6,060 nt of DNA from Lentimicrobiaceae bacterium. GTDB lineage: Bacteria > Bacteroidota > Bacteroidia > Bacteroidales > WCHB1-69. The notes under the pieces are model-generated. The model saw nothing but the letters and a program-made list of their open reading frames with translations, did no database searches and was not told the origin of the DNA. Shown here one piece after another: positions 1 to 6,060 of this stretch. The stretch is from positions 1-6,060 of the forward strand of contig WQWP01000135.1 in assembly GCA_009787485.1 (NCBI GenBank), in the 5' to 3' direction. Position 1 is the first letter of the stretch, and each line of letters starts with the position of its first letter. The position numbers and the translations under genes were made by a program.

Positions 1-12
1 AAATAATAAACA

Positions 13-59
13 TTTAATGATTTTACCCTCCAACGAATGTGCTTTAATGTGTTTACCCT
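13..59. repeat. Direct repeat with 30-bp period beside the peptidase stop
   Basis: TTTAATGATTTTACCCT (13-29) and TTTAATGTGTTTACCCT (43-59) match at 15 of 17 positions and start exactly 30 bp apart. The second ends at the last base pair of the peptidase stop codon. The window begins only 12 bp before the first copy, so I cannot tell whether the repeat continues to the left. No hairpin resembling a terminator was seen here. Confidence 0.4.
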
Positions 60-1224
60 TATTGCAAAACAATCTTCCTCATTCCGGTTTTATTATCACT
101 CTTTAACTCCAAAATAAATACTCCTTTCGGCAAATCAATAACATTAATTACTGTATCACTTTCCTTGATTTTCTTTTGCATGATCACTTTACCTTGCAAA
201 TCATACAAAGTAGCTACTAAATTTTGCAAATTTTCTTCTTCAACAACAATCGTAATTTTGTCGTGGGCAGGATTCGGATAAGCATTGAACAGTAAAGAAT
301 TATTTCCTAAATATTCATCAATGCCTACAGAGAATACTGAATTTCTGTTAATTAACCAAATATTAGGGTCAAATTGTATGGATTTTACGGCGTTTGAAAC
401 GCAAATACGAAAATTCTCAGTATTAGCATCTTGATACAAACGCACAATTGTATCCTCTCCGGTTGAGTAATTCAGTTTAAGGTCGAAATGAGTTTTAAAC
501 AAAGGCGTTGTTGTTGTTGAAGTAGTTTGCACCGACTCTACAAAAAGAGTATCACCTTGCTGATCCCATTTAATATCAAAAATGGGATAATCTTCTCCAT
601 AAATCCACTGGTTAAAGAAATCAGTAAAATCTTCTCCTGTTGTAACCTCCACAATCTCTTTGAAATTTTCTGTTGATGCGCTTGAATAGGCATAAGTGGA
701 TAAATAGTTTCGTATTATTTGAAAAAAGATAGCGTCATTATGAATTTCATAGCGTAAAGTATGCACAACTGCTGCCGATTTTTTATAACTCAAGCGGTAG
801 TTGAAAATTTCAGAATAATTTGTTGGATTGGGAACGTACACACTTCCTCCCGGCAGTGATTTTATGGTATTATGGGCATCATTCATCCAATAATCGGCTC
901 TTGCTTGAGATTCTAAGTTTTGTAAAGCAACATATTCAAAATATGATGCCATTCCTTCATTCAACCAAACGTCATTCCACCTTCTACATGTAACGTAATT
1001 TCCAAACCATGAATGAGCCAATTCGTGCGCAGTAAACCAAATATACTGACTGCCATAGAAACTTGAGGTGGTATCTAACGATTCATAGCCGGTGGTTGTC
1101 ATCGTTTGATTTTCCATAGCTCCTGATTGAACCCCACTTTTGCTTTTAAATCATTTTGAGAAAATAATGATTGTAAACTGAGAATAGCTAAGAAAATGAT
1201 GGATATTATTTTTCTATTTGTCAT
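59..1224 (-). pseudogene. Secreted M1-family zinc aminopeptidase with T9SS sorting domain, internally deleted and frameshifted
   Basis: M1 (gluzincin) enzymes remove N-terminal residues from peptides; this one would be exported and then secreted or surface-attached by T9SS. The intact 352-codon part (1117-59) begins at the Met of the GAMEN substrate-binding motif; the codons just before it read SGA. The zinc site HELAH is at residues 31-35, with the third ligand E54 after exactly 18 residues (HEXXH-X18-E). Y111 in SYKKSAAVVH fits the conserved catalytic Tyr. A beta-rich segment follows (about 178-262), then a type A T9SS sorting domain (about 275-352) with AYPNPAHDK and an LPKGVFIL-type end. 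The signal peptide is encoded at 1224-1156, but its frame ends at 1099 and lies out of register with GAMEN (ATG to GAMEN Met is 107 nt, not a multiple of 3). The N-terminal domain, usually some 250-300 residues before GAMEN, is absent. Probably non-functional, unless this is an assembly error. Confidence 0.75.
1099..1224 (-). other. Out-of-frame signal-peptide fragment of the M1 peptidase gene
   Basis: Read from the ATG at 1224, this 41-codon frame encodes a textbook signal peptide: MTNRK, a hydrophobic core IISIIFLAILSLQSLF, then SQ as a likely cleavage region, then NDLKAK. After that it runs through the GAMEN-coding DNA in the wrong frame and stops at 1099. The GAMEN frame is open only back to a TGA at 1153-1151, so the frame change lies between about 1150 and 1118. 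A longer start at 1281 would overlap the methyltransferase stop and add 19 mostly polar residues in front of the signal peptide, so 1224 is preferred. I read this as the 5' end of the damaged peptidase gene and not as a separate small protein. Confidence 0.65.
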
Positions 1225-1260
1225 ACTTTTATATTTTGAAAAATTTTTGAAAGGGTGCTG

Positions 1261-1268
1261 CGAAATTA
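1261..1268 (-). promoter_or_regulatory. Candidate -7 box for the M1 peptidase gene
   Basis: The minus strand reads TAATTTCG followed by C, one base off TAnnTTTG, 37 bp before the signal-peptide ATG at 1224. Its form and distance resemble the other two candidate promoters here. It suggests the peptidase had its own start of transcription after trmH and supports 1224 over the longer start at 1281. The upstream -33-like TTTG is 24 bp away, at the long end. Confidence 0.35.
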
Positions 1269-1277
1269 TTAAATATT

Positions 1278-1958
1278 TCATATCTGTTCTTCCAAATACC
1301 TTTTAACCAACAATTCCGGCTTATTAATAGATTTTTGCACCCAATCGAAAAGCAGTTCGGTTTTTTCCTCCTCTGAGAGCTGCCAATGAATTTGCGATTT
1401 TCTTAGTTTTTCGATGCAGTAGCTTACGATGATAGCTACCGAATTTGAAATGTTGAAGCTATTGGTAAACCCGTGCATGGGAATTTTTACGGTTTTGTCG
1501 GCAGCGGCAACCGCTTCTTTAGATAAGCCCGTTAATTCTGTTCCGAAAAGGAAAGCTACCGGTTTTTCTAAAGGCAGCTCCTCCAAAAAGCAGCTATTGT
1601 CGTCGGGCAGGGTGGCCACAATGGTGTATCCTTTTGCTTTCAGTTCGTTAATACATGTAAGCATTGGGTCATCTTCCTTGTGGTAATGATTGATTGTAAG
1701 CCATTTATCTGCGCCCATGGCAATGGCTTTATGGATTTGGAAGTCGTTTTCGCCTTCTACGATGTGAATATCCTGTATGCCTACACACTCGCAAGAGCGC
1801 ATCACGGCGCTGATGTTTTGGGTTTGGTACAAATCTTCAACTACTATGGTGAGGTGCTTTGTTCGGTTTGCTAAGACTTTGTGTAATAGAAACTTTCTGT
1901 CTTCTGTTAAGAAAGATTCTAAGTATTGGGTTAGTTTTTTTTGTAGCGTGTGGTTCAT
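1278..1958 (-). CDS. trmH: SpoU/TrmH-family tRNA (guanosine-2'-O-)-methyltransferase
   Basis: A cytoplasmic SPOUT-class enzyme that transfers methyl from S-adenosylmethionine to a ribose 2'-OH. TrmH itself makes Gm18 in the tRNA D-loop. The 226 residues match the usual TrmH length of about 200-230. Motif 1 is N48 to R54 (NISAVMRSCECVGI), with R54 aligning to the catalytic Arg. Motif 2 is FLFGTELTGLS (137-146) with E141. Motif 3 is IPMHGFTNSFNISNSVAI (159-176) with S167 and N169. The spacings between these residues agree with characterised TrmH proteins. Motifs 2 and 3 form the trefoil-knot SAM site, and no key residue is missing. The gene starts 32 bp after the nuclease-like gene ends, so the two probably share a transcript. 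The family is clear; the exact position modified (Gm18 or another ribose) is inferred from similarity. Confidence 0.88.
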   Translation of the reverse strand: MNHTLQKKLTQYLESFLTEDRKFLLHKVLANRTKHLTIVVEDLYQTQNISAVMRSCECVGIQDIHIVEGENDFQIHKAIAMGADKWLTINHYHKEDDPMLTCINELKAKGYTIVATLPDDNSCFLEELPLEKPVAFLFGTELTGLSKEAVAAADKTVKIPMHGFTNSFNISNSVAIIVSYCIEKLRKSQIHWQLSEEEKTELLFDWVQKSINKPELLVKRYLEEQI

Positions 1959-1990
1959 TATTCTATGAAATAAATCGTAAAACGTAACTT

Positions 1991-2542
1991 TTAGAATACT
2001 GTCAAATACTCATCATTAATTACCATGGTGTCTCCTACCTGTTTGATAACGGCAATTCCGTGTTTTATTGATAAATTTGCAACGTCTTTATTAATACGAA
2101 AGGCAGCTATACCCAGATACATATCGTAATTTGCATATTGCGGGAACAATTGCTTGAAAGTATTCACTTTCTTAAGCAACGCTTCAACATCTTTTATGCG
2201 AGCTTTATATTTTATCTCAATAATTACTACCGATTTGCAATTATAGAGCACCAAATCGTATTCTCCTTGAAGATTGAGAATAGCATCTTTTTTTAGAAGA
2301 TTGGGTGAATAGCTATCAAATTTTTGTCCGGCAAATTGCAACGAGTTAGAAAAATTGTCTATAAAATAGGCTTCCGCCACTTCTCCGTTGGATTTTGACA
2401 TACCGCCAAGCTCTTCTTGCATGGCTTTAATAGATTTTTTTAGCTCCTTGGTTTCTTTGGCGGCTTCTCTGGCATTATCCTTAATTAATTTCAAAACACT
2501 TGCATAAGTGATTTCGGGTTTAGAGGTAGTTTTACTTTTCAT
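1991..2542 (-). CDS. PD-(D/E)XK nuclease-like protein with N-terminal helical segment
   Basis: A 183-residue soluble protein without signal peptide or membrane segment. Residues about 14-46 are charged, probably helical and possibly coiled-coil (KDNAREAAKETKELKKSIK). The remainder resembles a small PD-(D/E)XK nuclease-like domain: G53-E54-V55-A56-E57 in the first helix, then D96 in GEYDLVLYN, then a hydrophobic strand ending in E109-I-K111 (VVIIEIKYK). This E...D...EXK arrangement is the expected metal-binding active site. A helix with KKVNTFKQLFP and a strand YLGIAAF follow. Similar small proteins are common as uncharacterised genes in Bacteroidota and Cyanobacteria, and some such families are listed as DUFs. 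Whether it cuts DNA or RNA, or anything at all, is unknown. It is the first gene of the minus-strand cluster; TrmH follows after 32 bp. The fold assignment rests on motif pattern only. Confidence 0.7.
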   Translation of the reverse strand: MKSKTTSKPEITYASVLKLIKDNAREAAKETKELKKSIKAMQEELGGMSKSNGEVAEAYFIDNFSNSLQFAGQKFDSYSPNLLKKDAILNLQGEYDLVLYNCKSVVIIEIKYKARIKDVEALLKKVNTFKQLFPQYANYDMYLGIAAFRINKDVANLSIKHGIAVIKQVGDTMVINDEYLTVF

Positions 2543-2574
2543 TGGGTAGATTTTTTAGTAATTGTTTGACGCCG

Positions 2575-2582
2575 CGAAAATA
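2575..2582 (-). promoter_or_regulatory. Candidate -7 box for the nuclease-like/trmH transcript
   Basis: Read on the minus strand, this is TATTTTCG followed by C, one base off TAnnTTTG (C for T) and of a form often seen in Bacteroidota promoters. It sits 33 bp before the ATG at 2542. A minus-strand TTTTG at 2601-2597 lies 14 bp upstream, again shorter than the usual spacing, and falls inside a palindrome. Confidence 0.35.
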
Positions 2583-2587
2583 TAAAA

Positions 2588-2602
2588 GTTTTGATTCAAA
2601 AC
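2588..2602. promoter_or_regulatory. 15-bp perfect palindrome, candidate operator
   Basis: GTTTTGA-T-TCAAAAC is a perfect inverted repeat with 7-bp arms around one base. It lies just upstream of the candidate -7 box of the minus-strand cluster, overlapping where the -33 element would be. Its size fits a dimeric repressor site. No regulator gene is nearby and I cannot name the binding protein. AT-rich DNA yields such palindromes by chance at some rate. Confidence 0.4.
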
Positions 2603-2680
2603 CTCTTTTTAGATGAATTATTTTTCTAATAATCAATATGTTAAAACAAGTAAAAAAGTGCATATTTTCGATGTTTTTCT

Positions 2681-2720
2681 GCAATAATGCAGGTTTTTTG
2701 GCAAATTATGCAGTTTTTTT
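2681..2720. repeat. Tandem pair of imperfect 20-bp units
   Basis: 2681-2700 (GCAATAATGCAGGTTTTTTG) and 2701-2720 (GCAAATTATGCAGTTTTTTT) are adjacent and align well with two single-base gaps. Each carries a short inverted GCA...TGC followed by a T tract. The first also forms a 5-bp stem (CTGCA at 2679-2683, TGCAG at 2688-2692). They may be a local duplication, a protein site or curved DNA. Confidence 0.35.
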
Positions 2721-2743
2721 CAAAAACTCTTACTATAAATGTC

Positions 2744-2814
2744 AATTAACATTTATTAACAATTTTATTAAATTAATAATGAACAATATAGTATTTTAAT
2801 TAACGTTCATTAAC
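2744..2814. repeat. Two copies of an AATTAAC-N4-ATTAAC motif, candidate regulator sites
   Basis: The 17-bp units at 2744-2760 (AATTAACATTTATTAAC) and 2798-2814 (AATTAACGTTCATTAAC) agree at 15 of 17 positions, differing only within the 4-bp spacer. Each unit holds two ATTAAC half-sites 10 bp apart, about one helical turn. The copies are 54 bp apart, close to five turns, so both present the same DNA face. The second ends 20 bp before the -7 box of the large gene, a good place for an activator. Confidence 0.45.
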
Positions 2815-2834
2815 GAATTGTGTCGAATAAATTA

Positions 2835-2842
2835 TAGTTTTG
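2835..2842 (+). promoter_or_regulatory. Candidate -7 box for the large surface-protein gene
   Basis: TAGTTTTG matches the Bacteroidota sigma factor -7 consensus TAnnTTTG at every fixed position and is followed by C. It lies 42 bp before the ATG at 2884, giving a leader of roughly 35 nt. A TTG at 2818-2820 is the nearest -33-like element, but the 14-bp spacer is shorter than usual, so the upstream element is doubtful. Confidence 0.5.
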
Positions 2843-2883
2843 CCGACGAAAAAAATGAATATTAAATTTTAAACCATATTTCT

Positions 2884-5800
2884 ATGAAAAAAAATCTACT
2901 TTCTTTCATTTTGTGTTTTTTAGCAATTTGCCTTTTTGGCACATTAAATGCACAAGAGCCTATCTATCAGCTTTCCAACGGTAATTTTGAAAACGGGTGG
3001 TATCGCGAAACTTCTAATGCCGGCAGTATTGTTCCTGTAGGATTTAACTCGTTTTACAGTGGAGCCGGAAGCTTAATCGGAACAGCTTCCGCACAGCGGC
3101 AAGACAGCTCGCGTGATGTGCGTGCCGGCGCTACGGGCGCTTTTTCGCTACGTATGTACTCCACCACGGTGTTGGGAATAAGAGCGAACGGAAATGTTAC
3201 TACCGGAAGAATTTACGCAAGTAGCATGACTGCAAATAATGCCGGTAATTATAATTACACGGATTATGCACCGAGCTCCACAACTACGCCTCCTAATCCA
3301 TCTAAATTTTGTCCGGAAATTACAGGAACTCCCGACTCTTTACGTTTTTGGGTAAAATATCTGCCCGGAAGAACCGGAGCAACTAATACTACAGACAGAG
3401 GAAGAATAAGAGTTTATATACACGGAATAGGAGAATGTAGAGATGCTCCGCAATACCCGTCGGGAATGACAGAAGTACAGCTATATTACGGAAAGGCAAT
3501 GAAAGAGTTTTACAAAGAAGACGGCGGATGGCATTGCTACCAAGTACCTTTTGAATATACGGGAAACAATGATCAAAGAAATGACAATGGTAATTTTCAC
3601 GTATTGGTATCTATGACCACCAACGCCACACCGGGCGGCGGCGCCAATAATGCCGACCAAGTTTGGTTCGACGATATAGAATTTGTTTACTCTGCCTGGC
3701 TAAGCGACTTACAAGTGAATGGAGAAACCTTTGAGGACTTTGAACAATCAACTTTAGAATATTTTATCGAATTGACAGGACAAGCGCCTTATGAATTTCC
3801 GTATCAACCGGAAGATTTTACTTGCATCAAAGAATCAAATTGGGCTCAGGTTGCGGATCCTGTAAATATACCGGGACCAACCGGTGATGCCGACAAAGGC
3901 TACACCTCTATTGTAGTTACTGCAAACGACGGCAGTACGAAAGAATACAAAATACGCTATGCTTCAAATCCTTCCTCCGACAATACGATCACCGGATTGA
4001 GCTATACTTTGGATGGCGAAAATGCCATAGCCGTATCAGGGGTTAACCCGGCTACCTTAAGTTATACTACAACATTGCAAGACCCTGACGAAACTCGCAT
4101 TCCTCAAGTTAGAGAAGAAGATGTTATTTTATCCGACCCGTATGCTACAATAACATTTATTAACCAACCGAAAAGTGTAAATAATTCAGTAGCTGCGATT
4201 ACCGTAAGAGCGGAAGACTTCAGCACCAAAATCTATACTTTAAACTTTTCAAAACCCATTTCTTCCAATTCTAAATTAGCCATGATACGAGTAGCCGGTG
4301 TGCCTGTTGCCGATTTTCACGCGGATACATTAGTATATGAACACCATATAGATATGTGTGCAACCAGCAACGCTATGCTGGCTGTTACGGCTGTAGCGTC
4401 GAGTGTTTGGGCAAATATTAGCTATACACAGGCAACGTTAACCAACAGAACCGCAACGATTTTGGTAATGGCAGAAGATAGTACACAAACCACCTATACC
4501 ATCAACTTTATTTTAACGAATGATAATACTACGCTGTTAGGATACAGAGTGGGTAGCACAAACCGAAATAACAGTTTTAATGCCGGTAATGATTATACAG
4601 ATGTTTATTCAACCAATTTTACAGCAGTTCCGGCACTATCGTTATCTACCACAAGCGGACAGCAAGGTTGTGCCGGTCAACAAGTTATTTTTCAACCTGC
4701 AATATTTTTCCCGGATACAAATTTCATAAAGGTAACCGCTCAAAATGGGGTTGATACACAAATGTATAGAAGTGTACTCAAAAGCACAAACTGTTATGTG
4801 GCCACAGGCGCTAACAATGGATTTAGATATAATTATGGTGGATTAACAGACCAAAATACCGGAATAAATATTACAACGGCTAATAACAACAATACTAATA
4901 CGATTACTACAACAGTAGTAACTTTACCGATTGGTCCTCCCACGCCTCCGGAACTTGTAGTGAGAGCATTTACAACGACTGTGGCGCTACCTACTGCTCA
5001 TATTGTTCAACCTACGCACAGAAACGATACGGCCATAGTAACTGTTGTTGCAAACGATGGTACTACGCAAAAAATATACAGAATACCTTTTAGAGCCACT
5101 CTTTCACCGGATGCTACGTTGAGCAATATCACTTATGATGGATTTCAAGTTCCGGGTTTTAACCCCACAAGAGAGCTCTATACATTGATATTCCCATCCA
5201 ATGTTACGGAAGTTCCTGATATTGAATTTACGCCAAGCTTTCAGTGGCTTCCCGAAGAAAATATAGTATTTACGCCGGCAGCCTCTTTATCAGACACTGC
5301 CACAATTGAAGTAACGGCAGAAAACGGCACTACAAAAAGAACTTATAGAATTGTTTTTGAAGTGGTTGAGCAGGAAAAAGACGCATATCTAACCGATATA
5401 AGATACAACAATGTAACCATATCCGGCTTTAATCCAACCACGTTTAATTATACGATAGATATTCCATACTCGGCGCCTACGCCTCCTGCCATTGCTGCTT
5501 ACGCTTCTTCGCCCACGGCGCTCGTTTTCTACGCCACGCAGTTAAATACGCCGCCTTATACCCAAAGAATACTCGTGTTTTCTGAAGATATGACCGTTAA
5601 TAAGATTTACACCGTAGATTTCAATTTGGTGAAAAATACGAATGCGGCATTGGAAGATATACAAATTAACGGAGTATCGTTACAAGACTTTAACTCTGAA
5701 GTGTTTGCATACGATTACGAATTGCATTATACAGAACTTGACGCTCCTGTTGTTTCGGCAACCCCTGCTTTTGAACACGCACAGGTTGTTGTTAATCAAA

Positions 5801-6060
5801 TAAATACAACTACCGGAACTGTTGCCATTCATGTTACTGCAGAAGATGAAACTTATACGGAGGTTTATACTGTTCATTTTACTCGAGAATTATCTCCGGT
5901 AACAGCTATAGAAGCTATTGAATATGAATATAATGAGCAGATTTATATGCATGATGTAACCGTTTCCGGAACAGAGATTATCATTATGCTTCCGGTGGAA
6001 ACAGAAGGCGAGCCCATGATTGACCATGTTGTATTAGCCGACCACCGCGCCGATTTTGTC
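2884..6060 (+). CDS. Large secreted modular protein: PCMD-like domain plus cadherin-like beta-sandwich repeats (3' end outside window)
   Basis: The frame stays open for 1059 codons to the window edge. Residues 1-23 form a signal peptide (MKKNLL, core SFILCFLAICLFG, likely cleavage LNA/QE). Residues about 24-270 resemble the Bacteroidota PCMD (putative carbohydrate metabolism) domain: SNGNFENGW, VGFNSFYSGAGS, NGNVTTGRIYA, TGTPDSLRFWVKY, YQVPFEYTG, and VWFDDIEFVY at the end. From about 272 to 1004 there are roughly eight modules of 80-100 residues. Each typically opens with LxxIxxNGxxxxxFxPxxxxY and closes with a VTAEDGTTxxYTVxF-like strand, as in cadherin-like beta-sandwich domains. Residues 1006-1059 begin something further. 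No catalytic motif was seen. The likely role is an extracellular adhesin or glycan-binding protein; a C-terminal T9SS signal is plausible but would lie outside the window. The ATG at 2884 is chosen because the signal peptide begins there and a promoter-like box lies 42 bp upstream. Confidence 0.85.
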   Translation, partial: MKKNLLSFILCFLAICLFGTLNAQEPIYQLSNGNFENGWYRETSNAGSIVPVGFNSFYSGAGSLIGTASAQRQDSSRDVRAGATGAFSLRMYSTTVLGIRANGNVTTGRIYASSMTANNAGNYNYTDYAPSSTTTPPNPSKFCPEITGTPDSLRFWVKYLPGRTGATNTTDRGRIRVYIHGIGECRDAPQYPSGMTEVQLYYGKAMKEFYKEDGGWHCYQVPFEYTGNNDQRNDNGNFHVLVSMTTNATPGGGANNADQVWFDDIEFVYSAWLSDLQVNGETFEDFEQSTLEYFIELTGQAPYEFPYQPEDFTCIKESNWAQVADPVNIPGPTGDADKGYTSIVVTANDGSTKEYKIRYASNPSSDNTITGLSYTLDGENAIAVSGVNPATLSYTTTLQDPDETRIPQVREEDVILSDPYATITFINQPKSVNNSVAAITVRAEDFSTKIYTLNFSKPISSNSKLAMIRVAGVPVADFHADTLVYEHHIDMCATSNAMLAVTAVASSVWANISYTQATLTNRTATILVMAEDSTQTTYTINFILTNDNTTLLGYRVGSTNRNNSFNAGNDYTDVYSTNFTAVPALSLSTTSGQQGCAGQQVIFQPAIFFPDTNFIKVTAQNGVDTQMYRSVLKSTNCYVATGANNGFRYNYGGLTDQNTGINITTANNNNTNTITTTVVTLPIGPPTPPELVVRAFTTTVALPTAHIVQPTHRNDTAIVTVVANDGTTQKIYRIPFRATLSPDATLSNITYDGFQVPGFNPTRELYTLIFPSNVTEVPDIEFTPSFQWLPEENIVFTPAASLSDTATIEVTAENGTTKRTYRIVFEVVEQEKDAYLTDIRYNNVTISGFNPTTFNYTIDIPYSAPTPPAIAAYASSPTALVFYATQLNTPPYTQRILVFSEDMTVNKIYTVDFNLVKNTNAALEDIQINGVSLQDFNSEVFAYDYELHYTELDAPVVSATPAFEHAQVVVNQINTTTGTVAIHVTAEDETYTEVYTVHFTRELSPVTAIEAIEYEYNEQIYMHDVTVSGTEIIIMLPVETEGEPMIDHVVLADHRADFV
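3697..5895 (+). repeat. Array of about eight cadherin-like beta-sandwich modules (protein-level repeats)
   Basis: My module boundaries are approximate: 3697-3966, 3979-4257, 4270-4521, 4522-4791, 4792-5100, 5101-5379, 5380-5640 and 5641-5895. Shared closing strands include VVTANDGSTKEYKIRY, TVRAEDFSTKIYTLNF, LVMAEDSTQTTYTINF, VVANDGTTQKIYRIPF, EVTAENGTTKRTYRIVF and HVTAEDETYTEVYTVHF. Shared openings include LSDLQVNGETFEDF, LSNITYDGFQVPGFNP, LTDIRYNNVTISGFNP and LEDIQINGVSLQDFN. Modules 1, 6, 7 and 8 fit best. Modules 4 and 5 lack the usual opening and keep mainly the closing strand. I saw no long identical DNA stretches between copies, so the array looks old and not recently expanded. Confidence 0.7.

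Larger units (their letters stand above)
2543..2883. other. Divergent intergenic regulatory region, no gene
   Basis: 341 bp of very AT-rich DNA separate the minus-strand cluster from the plus-strand surface-protein gene. I found no convincing coding frame or RNA gene. It contains a -7-like box for each direction, a 15-bp palindrome near the minus-strand start, a pair of 20-bp tandem units in the middle, and two ATTAAC-N4-ATTAAC motifs toward the plus-strand gene; these are listed separately. A five-codon upstream frame (2855-2872) in the leader of the large gene is probably chance. Confidence 0.7.

Noticed and set aside
13..59. Possible CRISPR repeats
   Set aside because: There are only two imperfect 17-bp copies with a 13-bp gap, too short for CRISPR repeats and spacers.
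1225..1281. Longer start for the peptidase fragment, overlapping the trmH stop as ATGA
   Set aside because: The extra 19 residues would precede a complete signal peptide starting at 1224, and a promoter-like box lies within this stretch, so translation from 1281 is unlikely.
1429..1968. Overlapping short plus-strand open frames across the methyltransferase gene
   Set aside because: They lie antisense to a gene with clear conserved motifs, have no recognisable domains and look like shadow frames.
2679..2699. Stem-loop followed by T tract resembling an intrinsic terminator on the plus strand
   Set aside because: The stem is only 5 bp and no plus-strand gene lies upstream for it to terminate.
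2855..2872. Five-codon upstream frame (MNIKF) in the leader of the large gene
   Set aside because: ATGs with nearby stops are expected by chance in such AT-rich DNA, and nothing suggests translation or attenuation.
5680..5877. 65-codon minus-strand open frame inside the large surface-protein gene
   Set aside because: It is antisense to a continuous module-bearing frame and shows no recognisable motif or promoter.

Overview
The window looks like a member of the Bacteroidota, probably Bacteroidales or a relative. The evidence is AT-rich DNA, a C-terminal type IX secretion (T9SS) sorting domain, promoters resembling the Bacteroidota -7 box (TAnnTTTG or TAnnTTCG) without clear Shine-Dalgarno sites, and a large secreted protein combining a PCMD-like N-terminal domain with cadherin-like beta-sandwich modules. 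The genus cannot be read from the sequence.

Left half (59-2542): three genes on the minus strand. In transcription order they are a 183-residue protein with an N-terminal helical segment and a PD-(D/E)XK nuclease-like core (2542-1991), a SpoU/TrmH-family tRNA 2'-O-methyltransferase (1958-1278), and a secreted M1-family zinc aminopeptidase (1224-59). The first two are 32 bp apart and probably co-transcribed. The peptidase gene appears broken. Its signal peptide is followed after about a dozen codons, in a different reading frame, by the GAMEN motif. The N-terminal domain of several hundred residues that should lie between is absent. The rest, from GAMEN through the zinc site to the T9SS sorting domain, is intact.

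Middle (2543-2883): a 341-bp divergent intergenic region with no gene. It holds a candidate promoter for each direction, a perfect 15-bp palindrome near the minus-strand promoter, two imperfect tandem 20-bp units, and two copies of an ATTAAC-N4-ATTAAC motif upstream of the plus-strand promoter.

Right half (2884-6060): one plus-strand frame that stays open for 1059 codons and runs off the window. It encodes a signal peptide, a PCMD-like domain and about eight divergent cadherin-like beta-sandwich modules. It is most likely a large cell-surface or secreted protein, perhaps an adhesin or glycan-binding protein; its C-terminus and anchoring signal lie outside the window.

No mobile element, CRISPR array, rRNA, tRNA or recognised defence system was seen. 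The genes do not form an obvious single pathway. The most notable points are the peptidase lesion, the very long modular surface protein and the structured divergent regulatory region.
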